Shown: piece after piece, positions 1 to 5,915 of the stretch
Numbering within the stretch: the stretch's first letter is position 1
Layout of the letters: the number at the start of each line of letters is the position of its first letter
Assembly: GCA_016839875.1 (NCBI GenBank)
Contig: JAEOTK010000206.1
Span: 1-9,204, forward strand
Length of the DNA: 9,204 nucleotides
Source of the DNA: Candidatus Heimdallarchaeota archaeon
GTDB lineage: Archaea; Asgardarchaeota; Heimdallarchaeia; Heimdallarchaeales; Heimdallarchaeaceae
Direction: 5' to 3'
The notes under the pieces: model-generated
Databases searched by the model: none
Told to the model about the DNA's origin: nothing
The model's input: the letters and a program-made list of their open reading frames with translations, nothing else
Position numbers and translations under genes: made by a program

Positions 1-446
1 TCTATATAGGAGTAACTTCAGATCTAACGATTTTTGGTTCATGGTACTACGCATGGGGTCAGATGTTCTTTCAATTAGGACTATATTTCCTCTTATTCTG
101 GTTGGGAATGAAGTTTATCGATTATCAACCTGAAGAAGCAAGAGAAAAACGGATGAAATGGTTCAATTGGCTTGTAATGATTGGTCGAGTGACTTTATCA
201 GTATATATACTTGAAGGAGTTATTGCTGTTAGTTTACAAAGAATCTTTGCACCAATATGGTCAAGTTGGAATGCTACGTTTGGCAATATTACCCTATTTG
301 GATTGCTCAACTTAGCAGTGTGGATTATACTTATCGTAATTTGGAAGCAATTCAAATTTGTAGGTTCAGTAGAATGGTCTTCTACTTGGTTGATACAAAA
401 ACTTTCAGGTCAAAAATCCAGTAAGATGGATAAAATAGAAACTTAA
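1..446 (+). CDS. DUF418/YeiB-like membrane protein, C-terminal part (5' end outside window)
   Basis: The reading frame is open from the first complete codon (position 3) to the stop, giving 147 residues. The first ATG, at 63, is therefore internal and not the real start. Three hydrophobic segments are visible at about residues 20-38, 55-80 and 96-115 of the fragment, followed by a short charged tail. The stretch around residues 61-75 (GRVTLSVYILEGVIA) and the later GSVEW motif near 121-125 resemble the C-terminal DUF418 region, where a conserved GR-x-[AS]-L-[ST]-x-Y-x-L-x segment precedes a G-P/S-[LV]-E-W motif. DUF418 proteins are multi-pass membrane proteins related to membrane acyltransferases; their substrates are mostly unknown. 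A T-rich stretch follows directly and probably ends the transcript. A broader acyltransferase-3-like or heparan-glucosaminide acetyltransferase-like protein is the main alternative, because the N-terminal domain is not visible. Confidence 0.68.
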   Translation, partial: YIGVTSDLTIFGSWYYAWGQMFFQLGLYFLLFWLGMKFIDYQPEEAREKRMKWFNWLVMIGRVTLSVYILEGVIAVSLQRIFAPIWSSWNATFGNITLFGLLNLAVWIILIVIWKQFKFVGSVEWSSTWLIQKLSGQKSSKMDKIET

Positions 447-447
447 C

Positions 448-486
448 CTATTTTTCCATTCTGTTTTTACTTTTTTTACTTTTGCA
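448..486 (+). terminator. T-run transcription terminator after the DUF418 gene
   Basis: Immediately after the stop codon the + strand carries successive T-runs of five, five and seven residues within 40 bases, without a stable hairpin. Archaeal RNA polymerase commonly stops at such oligo-T tracts. The next gene has its own promoter, which fits termination here. Confidence 0.5.
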
Positions 487-547
487 TATGTTTCTATAAT
501 TCAAATCATTCTAAATCTAGAAAAATCCTTCTTTCCGTTTTTTCTTT

Positions 548-561
548 TCATTTATAAATGA
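548..561. promoter_or_regulatory. 14-bp perfect palindrome with TATA core, possible operator
   Basis: TCATTTATAAATGA is a perfect 14-bp palindrome about 26 bases upstream of the TATA box of the ATC hydrolase-family gene. It could be the binding site of a dimeric regulator or a second, more distal TATA box. AT-rich palindromes of this size can also arise by chance. Confidence 0.3.
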
Positions 562-586
562 TAGTCCATTATTTTCCATCAATATA

Positions 587-596
587 CTTATAAAAG
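587..596 (+). promoter_or_regulatory. TATA-box promoter of the ATC hydrolase-family gene
   Basis: CTTATAAAAG lies about 33 bases upstream of the ATG at 625, a good match to the archaeal TATA element. Transcription would start about 25 bases downstream, leaving a leader of about 6-9 bases. No Shine-Dalgarno site is present, consistent with near-leaderless translation. Confidence 0.6.
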
Positions 597-624
597 TCCG
601 AACATTGAAAACAATGATTCTGAA

Positions 625-1548
625 ATGAAATTCACACAAACAGGAACATTCAAAGAAGATTTCTTAGAAGAACCTGTAACTATAAAACCAATGGAAAAGA
701 TTGAGGATATTTTATTAAATAAACTTGATTACAATATTGGATTTGTAGCTAAAGAACAATCAAAGATTATTACAGATTACGTTAAAAATCTAACAGAGAA
801 ATATCAAGGATTAGTAGACAAAGATTTCTCAAGAAATTCTTCTGAAAAAGTTGAAAAAATATTTTCAAAATTTAATAATTTAATCCAATATCCAGATTTG
901 AATAATGCGTCTTTAAATTATTATCTTCATCTCTTACAGATAGAAGAAGGAAGTGAATGGGAAACAAATGAAGTAGAAATATCTATGAAAGCACTCATTC
1001 AAGCTTGGACTTATCCTTCCTATTATCTATTAGAATCTCTAGCAGAAACTAGTGGAAGAGAAGAAGCTGTAAAATTATTCAAGCGATATATCACACAGTA
1101 TCATATCGATCATCCTTATCCTGATAAAGATAAATTCGTTAGTCTTGAAAAAATGTTGGAGAATCGTTTATCAGGAGATACAACTTCATCAGAATGGGTA
1201 CTAGTTCATACTATGCTAGAAAAAGGGAAATATGCCTTCAAAAACAAGACTTGTCCGACCTGTGTTGACTCTATGCTAGATCTTCCTGATGTTGAATTCA
1301 AGTATCTAGCTTGTTGTTATGGTGATTATGAGAAATTTAGAGCTGTTTATAGTGATTATCTGATTCTAACTATGGAACACACACTTATGCAAGGTGATCC
1401 ATATTGTTCTAGAGTATTGCATGATACTCGCATTGATTATGATCTTCGTCATCCTCCAAAAGAATTCTGGGATAATTTCGAACCTGGAAAAGAAGAAGAA
1501 GCGATGAAATACTATAAAGAAATGAAGTGGTCAGAAAGTGACCAGTAG
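625..1548 (+). CDS. L-2-amino-thiazoline-4-carboxylate (ATC) hydrolase-family protein
   Basis: This is a 307-residue soluble protein with no signal peptide. The C-terminal third has the layout of the ATC hydrolase family: a paired-cysteine segment (C210-P-T-C213), then a CCYGD motif at residues 230-234, a threonine-containing hydrophobic strand (about 246-254), and GDPYC at 257-261 followed by H266-D267. Characterised bacterial members hydrolyse L-2-amino-thiazoline-4-carboxylate to N-carbamoyl-L-cysteine in a route to cysteine. Most family members are uncharacterised, so the substrate here is not established. The N-terminal half (about 1-190) is helical and charged, and I see no recognisable domain in it. 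A TATA box just upstream and the lack of an earlier in-frame start support the ATG at 625. The stop codon lies inside a TGACCA repeat that may belong to the control region of the next gene. Assignment to the family is moderately sure; the enzymatic activity is inference. Confidence 0.62.
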   Translation: MKFTQTGTFKEDFLEEPVTIKPMEKIEDILLNKLDYNIGFVAKEQSKIITDYVKNLTEKYQGLVDKDFSRNSSEKVEKIFSKFNNLIQYPDLNNASLNYYLHLLQIEEGSEWETNEVEISMKALIQAWTYPSYYLLESLAETSGREEAVKLFKRYITQYHIDHPYPDKDKFVSLEKMLENRLSGDTTSSEWVLVHTMLEKGKYAFKNKTCPTCVDSMLDLPDVEFKYLACCYGDYEKFRAVYSDYLILTMEHTLMQGDPYCSRVLHDTRIDYDLRHPPKEFWDNFEPGKEEEAMKYYKEMKWSESDQ

Positions 1549-1568
1549 CTTATAATTATGTGACCAGT
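1528..1568. repeat. TGGTCA/TGACCA repeat cluster before the GNAT gene, possible operator
   Basis: TGGTCA (1528-1533) and TGACCA (1539-1544) form a 6-bp inverted repeat with a 5-base spacer. A second direct copy, GTGACCAGT, occurs at 1560-1568, 22 bases (about two helical turns) after GTGACCAGT at 1538-1546. The cluster spans the 3' end of the upstream gene and ends just before the TATA box at 1574. The placement fits a repressor or activator site for the GNAT gene, but this is inferred from spacing only. Confidence 0.35.
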
Positions 1569-1573
1569 TAGTA

Positions 1574-1582
1574 TTTTTATAG
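1574..1582 (+). promoter_or_regulatory. TATA-box promoter of the GNAT gene
   Basis: TTTTTATAG is centred about 25 bases upstream of the ATG at 1604, so transcription is predicted to start at or next to the start codon, giving a leaderless mRNA. No Shine-Dalgarno sequence is present between the box and the start. Confidence 0.55.
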
Positions 1583-1603
1583 AGAAATCTTTCAAGTGAT
1601 ATT

Positions 1604-2470
1604 ATGAATTTAGAATTCCGAGAATTATATTTAGATGACTTACCTGATATTAAGAAACTCTCAAGATCTATGGATATGAGAAATGATCCGAAGATTGGAA
1701 AAACAGCTGAGAATCTAATCAAAGATTCTAAGTGTTACTTATACGGTGCATTTGATAAATCAAAATTAGTAGGTGTAGGTGGATTAAGAGAGAAATTTGG
1801 GGATTTTGCCTGGATTGAAGATATTAGAGTTCATGGTAAATACCAGAAAAAGGGTGTGGGAACAGCTCTTTTCAGTTATGGAGAACAGACTGCCAAAGAG
1901 AGGGGATACCCAAGAGTAGCTTTTCAAACTGTTACTGAAAATAGAGGTTCGTGCAGGATTGGACAAAAGCTAGGCTATGAAAGAAGACATGAAATGGTTG
2001 CGTTTTATATGAGACCTATTAGAGCACCTAGAGTTGACGAGAAATATCTTCAACAACAATCTATACCAGCCAAAGAAGCTTTGGAAAAATTGACTAACAT
2101 TCCTGAAGGACCAAAAGAAGAAATCTGTATTGGTTGGAGTTATTCTCCCTTTGAAGCTGATTATTATGATAATGATCCTGAGAAAAATTTCTATTCAGTA
2201 GGAGAAACAGTAATGCTTGATTTCATAGACAGAAGTATTGCAACAGGAGAGATAGATGGAGCTAAAGCTATTTTATATGGTTCAAAGGAAAACATCAAAG
2301 AATTACTATATGGATTTCTGGGAAGAAATAAAGACTTGGGGGTTATATTATTATGTTTATGCCCTGAAAAACTTGTACCAGAAGTTTTAGCTATCGGTTT
2401 CAAACATGCTAATGTTTGGACAGGGAACAACAATATTGTAGTAATGTTTGATAAGAAACTAAATGATTAG
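1604..2470 (+). CDS. GNAT-family N-acetyltransferase with extra C-terminal domain
   Basis: Residues 1-140 form a GNAT domain. A beta-strand ending in WIEDIRV leads into the acetyl-CoA pyrophosphate-binding motif A, which reads KYQKKGVGTALF with Q81-K-K-G84-V-G86 matching the [QR]-x-x-G-x-[GA] signature. It is followed by a helix (EQTAKERG) and motif B-like N113 and LGYE at about 123-126. Such enzymes move an acetyl group from acetyl-CoA to an amine; the acceptor cannot be predicted. A typical single GNAT protein is 140-180 residues, but this one has 288. The last 150 residues contain alternating helices and strands (for example GVILLCLCPEKLVPEVL), which could be a degenerate second GNAT domain or an unrelated partner domain. 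The leaderless-type promoter supports this start. The domain call is firm; the role is unknown. Confidence 0.85.
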   Translation: MNLEFRELYLDDLPDIKKLSRSMDMRNDPKIGKTAENLIKDSKCYLYGAFDKSKLVGVGGLREKFGDFAWIEDIRVHGKYQKKGVGTALFSYGEQTAKERGYPRVAFQTVTENRGSCRIGQKLGYERRHEMVAFYMRPIRAPRVDEKYLQQQSIPAKEALEKLTNIPEGPKEEICIGWSYSPFEADYYDNDPEKNFYSVGETVMLDFIDRSIATGEIDGAKAILYGSKENIKELLYGFLGRNKDLGVILLCLCPEKLVPEVLAIGFKHANVWTGNNNIVVMFDKKLND

Positions 2471-2529
2471 GAAAAACAAAGGGATGAAGGAAAAAGTTTA
2501 GTTTTCAGTCTTATGTGTTGATTGATAAT

Positions 2530-2572
2530 CTTTTAATTTCCTCTATTTCTATTTACATATATACCTAGAGGT
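2530..2572 (+). promoter_or_regulatory. Promoter and SD-like site of the lysine dehydrogenase-family gene
   Basis: Two AT-rich boxes precede the gene: CTTTTAATTT at 2530-2539 and CATATATAC at 2556-2564. The second is only about 19 bases from the ATG, closer than the usual TATA-to-start distance, so the first may be the real promoter. That would leave a leader of about 18 bases containing GAGGT at 2568-2572, six bases before the ATG, a plausible Shine-Dalgarno site. Confidence 0.4.
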
Positions 2573-2578
2573 TTAGAA

Positions 2579-3715
2579 ATGAAAGTTGTTGTTTTAGGTG
2601 CAGGATATGTAGGAAATGTTATTGCAAGAGATTTAGCAGAAGATTCCTCAATTGAGGTTTCAATAGTTGATATTAACCAAGAAGTTTTAGATAAACTGAC
2701 ACAAAATTATGATCTTCATGGAATATGTGCAGATTTATCCAATCCTAATAACATCAAAGATATTGTGCAAGATTTTGATTTAGTAATTGGTGCTCTTCCT
2801 AGTTTTCTAGCATATAATTCTATTAAAGCTGTAATTGAAGCTGGAAAGAATATAGTAGATATATCTTATTTCGAGGAAGATCCATTTGAATTAGATGAAC
2901 TTGCTAAAGAGAAAGGAGTTACAGCTGTAGTTGACTGTGGAGTAGCTCCTGGTTCAAGTAACATCATACTTGGTTATATTGATTCGAATTTAGATAAGAC
3001 AGAAAGTTTCCTATGTTATGTTGGGGGATTACCAGTTGAGAGACACTGGCTTTTCGATTACAAATCACCTTATCCACCAATTGAGGTAATCGAGGAATAT
3101 ATCTTATTAGCAAGAAATATTGAGAATAGTGAGATAGTTGTTAAACCAGCATTATCTGACCTTGAATTTCTAGATTTTCCAGAAGTAGGAACTCTAGTAG
3201 CCATCAATACTGATGGTCTCAGAACTCTCATCAAGACAATGGATATCCCTTTCATGAAAGAAAAAACACTGAGATATCCTGGTCATATAGAAAAGATGCA
3301 AATGCTAATAGAAGCAGGATTCCTCAATACAGAGGAAATTGATGTTAAAGGAACAAAAATCAAACCTATTGAGCTAACAGGTAAACTTCTACTTGATCAT
3401 TGGATGTTTGAAGAGGGAGATGAAGATCATACTATTATGAAGATAGTTATTGAAGGAATGAAAGATGACAAGAAACTACGTTATACTTATGATATGCTTG
3501 ATAAATATGATAGAGAAAAGCGTATATTATCTATAGCAAGAACAACAGGATATACCTGCACATCAGTAGCTCATATTTTACTTGAAGGAAAATTCACTGA
3601 AAAAGGTATCATTCCTCCAGAGTTTTTAGGAAAACATTCAGATGTATATCACCAAGTTATTGAGTATTTACAGAAAAGAAATGTGGCATTTAAGGAAACT
3701 ATCGAAGAACTGTAA
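2579..3715 (+). CDS. Saccharopine dehydrogenase/lysine 6-dehydrogenase-family oxidoreductase
   Basis: The 378-residue protein begins directly with a Rossmann fold: MKVVVLGAGYVG places the dinucleotide glycines at 7, 9 and 12. D31 at the end of the second strand favours NAD over NADP. Further family hallmarks are VDCGVAPG at about 118-125, a YVGGLP segment at 147-152, RYPGHIEKM at 232-240, and the C-terminal ARTTGYT-x-T-x-VA block at about 320-331. These and the length closely follow bacterial lysine 6-dehydrogenase (about 385 residues), which oxidises the epsilon-amino group of lysine to a semialdehyde that cyclises to piperideine-6-carboxylate. Saccharopine reductase and carboxynorspermidine dehydrogenase share the fold, so the substrate remains open. 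No neighbouring lysine-pathway gene is visible. The start is supported by GAGGT six bases upstream and by the fold beginning at residue 2. Confidence 0.88.
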   Translation: MKVVVLGAGYVGNVIARDLAEDSSIEVSIVDINQEVLDKLTQNYDLHGICADLSNPNNIKDIVQDFDLVIGALPSFLAYNSIKAVIEAGKNIVDISYFEEDPFELDELAKEKGVTAVVDCGVAPGSSNIILGYIDSNLDKTESFLCYVGGLPVERHWLFDYKSPYPPIEVIEEYILLARNIENSEIVVKPALSDLEFLDFPEVGTLVAINTDGLRTLIKTMDIPFMKEKTLRYPGHIEKMQMLIEAGFLNTEEIDVKGTKIKPIELTGKLLLDHWMFEEGDEDHTIMKIVIEGMKDDKKLRYTYDMLDKYDREKRILSIARTTGYTCTSVAHILLEGKFTEKGIIPPEFLGKHSDVYHQVIEYLQKRNVAFKETIEEL

Positions 3716-3758
3716 GATCAATGTATTTTCACAGAATGATAGAAAAGTTTCTCAAAAG

Positions 3759-3810
3759 ATTTAATATCTACTAATTATAATTTTAATAATCTTATTCATA
3801 GAATAGGAGA
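3759..3810 (+). promoter_or_regulatory. Promoter region and Shine-Dalgarno site of the three-helix membrane protein
   Basis: GATTTAATATC (3759-3769) and AATTATAATTTT (3773-3784) are TATA-like. AGGAGA at 3805-3810 is a strong Shine-Dalgarno sequence with seven bases to the ATG at 3818 and fixes that start. This makes the gene an exception to the leaderless starts around it. Confidence 0.5.
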
Positions 3811-3817
3811 AATATAT

Positions 3818-4243
3818 ATGGCAGTAAATGAAATTGGACAACAAATTAAATCCATCTATTCATGGATTTGGATTACTGTTTTCTTCTTTTGGTTAATATT
3901 TCCAATATTTGTACTTTTAATAAAATGGCTTAATTTAGCTACTATTACAAAAGCACAAAACGATCCGATCTTAGATGATGCAGGAGGTAAGTTAACTCTT
4001 GCTATCATCATGCTTATACTACCATTTGGTTTAACACAATTTTTAAGCGTAATCTTCTTCTTTATGTATTATAGTACAATGGAAGATTGGTCAAATCGAG
4101 CAAATCGTCCTGTTGCAACAAAAGGTTTTGGTCAAGTTAAAATGTCAATTATATGGAATATAATACCATTAGGTATAACTCAAATTATTGGGTTAATACT
4201 ATTCTTAATTGGCTTTCCAAAAGCAGGAAATGGATTATTATAA
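3818..4243 (+). CDS. Small three-helix membrane protein with internal repeat, unknown function
   Basis: I do not recognise a named family. The 141-residue protein has three predicted membrane helices at about residues 14-36, 59-86 and 108-132, joined by a polar loop with acidic residues (about 46-57) and a basic, polar loop (about 89-107). Helices 2 and 3 are repeats of each other. Residues 57-74 and 105-122 align without gaps, sharing the leading G, the II pair, and the pattern [IL]-P-x-G-[IL]-T-Q; the offset is 48 residues. The first helix, preceded by GQQIKSI, may be a third, more diverged copy. Start choice is supported by AGGAGA seven bases upstream. The gene stands alone between its own promoter and a T-run terminator, and is convergent with the aldo/keto reductase gene. 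A membrane scaffold or small channel-like protein is possible, but nothing shows this. Confidence 0.72.
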   Translation: MAVNEIGQQIKSIYSWIWITVFFFWLIFPIFVLLIKWLNLATITKAQNDPILDDAGGKLTLAIIMLILPFGLTQFLSVIFFFMYYSTMEDWSNRANRPVATKGFGQVKMSIIWNIIPLGITQIIGLILFLIGFPKAGNGLL

Positions 4244-4247
4244 AGAA

Positions 4248-4276
4248 ATCCTTTCTTTTTTTATTTTCAAAAACAT
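4248..4276. terminator. Convergent terminator region between the three-helix protein and AKR genes
   Basis: On the + strand a pyrimidine-rich tract with a run of seven T residues lies shortly after the stop at 4243. On the minus strand, transcripts of the aldo/keto reductase gene meet a T-run opposite the A-run near 4269-4273. The two converging transcripts probably end here. No strong hairpin is seen. Confidence 0.45.
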
Positions 4277-4310
4277 TAATTAGTTATATCTCGATTAGAA
4301 GTAAATACAA

Positions 4311-5249
4311 TTACCATCTCCACAAATCTATTTTTTGTGTTATCTTAGATAGTTCATTTATCTCTTGTTCTGTAAGTTTGAACTTTGTTGCATTTATATT
4401 ACTTTCAACTTGCTTAACGTTTTTTGCTCCTGGAATTGGAATAATCTGTTCTTTGTTTATAATCCAATTCAAAGCTATTTGAGCTGGATTTGCATCATAT
4501 TTCTCAGAAAGCATGTCTAGTTTTTTTAATAGTGGCTTTACTTGTTCAAAATTCTCTTTTGTTTGGAATAAGGGAGATTTCTTTCTATAATCATTTTCTT
4601 CAAATTTACTATTTTCATTATATTTTCCTGTTAAAAAACCACTTTCCAAAGGACACCAAGCTGTTATTTGTATTCCCTTCTTTTTTGAAAACGGTAGAAT
4701 CTCTTTCTCAATATTTCTACCAGTTAAGCTGTACATAAGTTGATTTGTGATTATTTCTCCATTCTTAAGATGGCTCATTAATTCTTCAACTAAGGGATTC
4801 TGATAGTTTGAAACACCTACATATCTTACCTTCCCTTCTTCCAACAACTCATCCAGAGCTTTTGCAGATTCTTCTGCTGAATAATAGCACCATGGCCAGT
4901 GAAGAAGATAAATATCTATATAATCTGTCTGAAGCCTTTCAAGACTTTGTTCACAAGCTTTCTTCAATTCCTTATCCCCAATGTGTGGAGGTGCAGCTTT
5001 GGTTTCAATGATAACATCTTCCCTATCTCCTCTCTCTTTGATAATGTCACCTATATACTTTTCACATAAACCTCCTGCATACTCTTCTGCAGTGTCTATG
5101 AAATTCATTCCATTATCAAGAGCATAATTGAGGATTTTCTTAATTTCATCGAAATCTTGAATTCCTTTAGTAGGATGTCCAAAAGTTAAAGTCCCTAAAC
5201 CTACTTCTGAAGCTTCTAAATCTGATTTACCAAATCTAACTTTCTTCAT
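4311..5249 (-). CDS. Aldo/keto reductase
   Basis: From the ATG at 5249 the protein has 312 residues, the usual AKR length, and opens with the typical MKKVRFGKSDLEASEVGLG. The catalytic tetrad is complete: D52 and Y58 in the FIDTAEEY segment, K84 in IETKA, and H117 in YLLHWP. The C-terminal half carries WCPLESGFLTGKY (about 198-210) and the NADPH-binding IPIPGAKNVKQVESN region (about 270-284). Such enzymes fold as TIM barrels and reduce aldehydes or ketones using NADPH; the physiological substrate is not predictable. An upstream GTG at 5306 would add 19 residues, but that extension is atypical for the family, and a TATA-like TTTAAAAG lies about 36 bases before the 5249 start. The gene is last in a minus-strand cluster, 56 bases after the stop of the cysteine-rich gene. 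Confidence 0.92.
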   Translation of the reverse strand: MKKVRFGKSDLEASEVGLGTLTFGHPTKGIQDFDEIKKILNYALDNGMNFIDTAEEYAGGLCEKYIGDIIKERGDREDVIIETKAAPPHIGDKELKKACEQSLERLQTDYIDIYLLHWPWCYYSAEESAKALDELLEEGKVRYVGVSNYQNPLVEELMSHLKNGEIITNQLMYSLTGRNIEKEILPFSKKKGIQITAWCPLESGFLTGKYNENSKFEENDYRKKSPLFQTKENFEQVKPLLKKLDMLSEKYDANPAQIALNWIINKEQIIPIPGAKNVKQVESNINATKFKLTEQEINELSKITQKIDLWRW

Positions 5250-5280
5250 GATAATATCAGCAAAAAACCACCAACAGACA

Positions 5281-5288
5281 CTTTTAAA
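5281..5288 (-). promoter_or_regulatory. TATA-like internal promoter of the AKR gene
   Basis: On the minus strand TTTAAAAG sits in the gap between the cysteine-rich gene and the aldo/keto reductase gene, about 36 bases before the ATG at 5249. It would start transcription some ten bases upstream of that ATG and downstream of the alternative GTG at 5306, supporting the shorter AKR start. Confidence 0.4.
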
Positions 5289-5305
5289 CCTATTGTAGAT
5301 ACTCA

Positions 5306-5878
5306 CTATTCCTTGATTGTAAGAATAAATTCACATCTTTCTGAACCGTTTAAAATTGACTGTTTCAGTTCAACCTCTATTGTTTTTTCTAGAGCTGCTT
5401 CAAAGAATTGCTTATGAAATTCAGCAGAACATTGACAATAAATCATATTCCTAAAAGGTTCCTTGATCTGTTTTACTTGCCCACAAAAACACCTGTTGAA
5501 GATTCCTATTATTGTATTAGAATCCTTAAGTTTGTATTCTATCTCTCCTTCCTTAACTTCATATGTACTAGCTTTTTCTAGAAACTCTTCAAGAGAACTT
5601 GATTCAGTCATCAATCTTTTTGCGGTTTTTCTCATCCCTTGACCACAACATTTCTGACCACATTGTTTCATGATATCGATTGTTTTTTCTTCTCCTACTC
5701 CCTCTTCCAATCTTTCTACTGCAGAAGACCACCATGCCGCTTTTTCAGGATTTTTGAATGAAGCATACTTATCAGAGTCTTTCATCACATCTAATAGCAC
5801 TTCTTCACCAAGATCTTTCTCAATTATTTTAGCAAATCTTCCTATTCTTCCAGTTCTTGGAATGTCTGCAGTTTTCAT
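5306..5878 (-). CDS. Cysteine-rich protein of unknown function (possible DUF6144-like)
   Basis: I cannot assign a function. From the ATG at 5878 it has 190 residues; an ATG at 5926 would add 16 and overlap the DinB gene by 11 bases. Numbered from that longer start, there are eight cysteines: C89, C93 and C94 in CGQKCCG; C146 and C148 in NRCFCG; C164 and C166 in YCQCSA; and C198 in GSERCEF. Pairs with one to three residues between them suggest a metal (zinc or Fe-S) or redox site. The C-terminal layout YC-x-CSA, amphipathic helix, VEL-x-x-SILNGS-x-x-C-x-F resembles small-ligand-binding V4R-type and ATC hydrolase-type domains. The N-terminal half is helical and charged. No signal peptide or membrane segment is seen. 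A TATAAA box 27 bases before 5878 favours the shorter start. The gene lies between DinB-family and aldo/keto reductase genes on the same strand. Confidence 0.7.
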   Translation of the reverse strand: MKTADIPRTGRIGRFAKIIEKDLGEEVLLDVMKDSDKYASFKNPEKAAWWSSAVERLEEGVGEEKTIDIMKQCGQKCCGQGMRKTAKRLMTESSSLEEFLEKASTYEVKEGEIEYKLKDSNTIIGIFNRCFCGQVKQIKEPFRNMIYCQCSAEFHKQFFEAALEKTIEVELKQSILNGSERCEFILTIKE

Positions 5879-5899
5879 AATCTGTAACTCATTTTTCAA

Positions 5900-5907
5900 T
5901 TTATAAA
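5900..5907 (-). promoter_or_regulatory. TATA box deciding the start of the cysteine-rich gene
   Basis: TTTATAAA is centred about 26 bases upstream of the ATG at 5878, a standard archaeal TATA-to-start distance, and it lies downstream of the alternative ATG at 5926. It predicts a leaderless transcript from 5878 and therefore the shorter protein. The sequence is an exact palindrome, so it would also read on the + strand, where no gene follows. Confidence 0.5.
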
Positions 5908-5915
5908 ATTGTTCT

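Noticed and set aside
447..624. Possible small RNA or tRNA in the 178-base gap after the DUF418 gene
   Set aside because: The gap is T-rich, with no cloverleaf-like pairing and no GC-rich segment; terminator and promoter elements explain it.
2191..2433. An 80-codon minus-strand frame within the GNAT gene
   Set aside because: It is antisense to a long conserved gene and has no upstream promoter signal or recognisable protein features.
4153..4482. A 109-codon + strand frame running from the end of the three-helix membrane protein gene into the AKR region
   Set aside because: It overlaps the membrane protein gene in another frame and lies antisense to the well-supported aldo/keto reductase; its translation has no recognisable features and no promoter or ribosome-binding site.
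4490..5011. Two + strand frames antisense to the aldo/keto reductase gene
   Set aside because: They are shadows of the conserved minus-strand gene, whose catalytic tetrad is complete; their translations are low-complexity and lack family signatures.
5670..5906. A 78-codon + strand frame opposite the cysteine-rich gene
   Set aside because: Serine-rich antisense translation is typical of a shadow frame; the minus-strand gene has clustered cysteines and its own TATA box.
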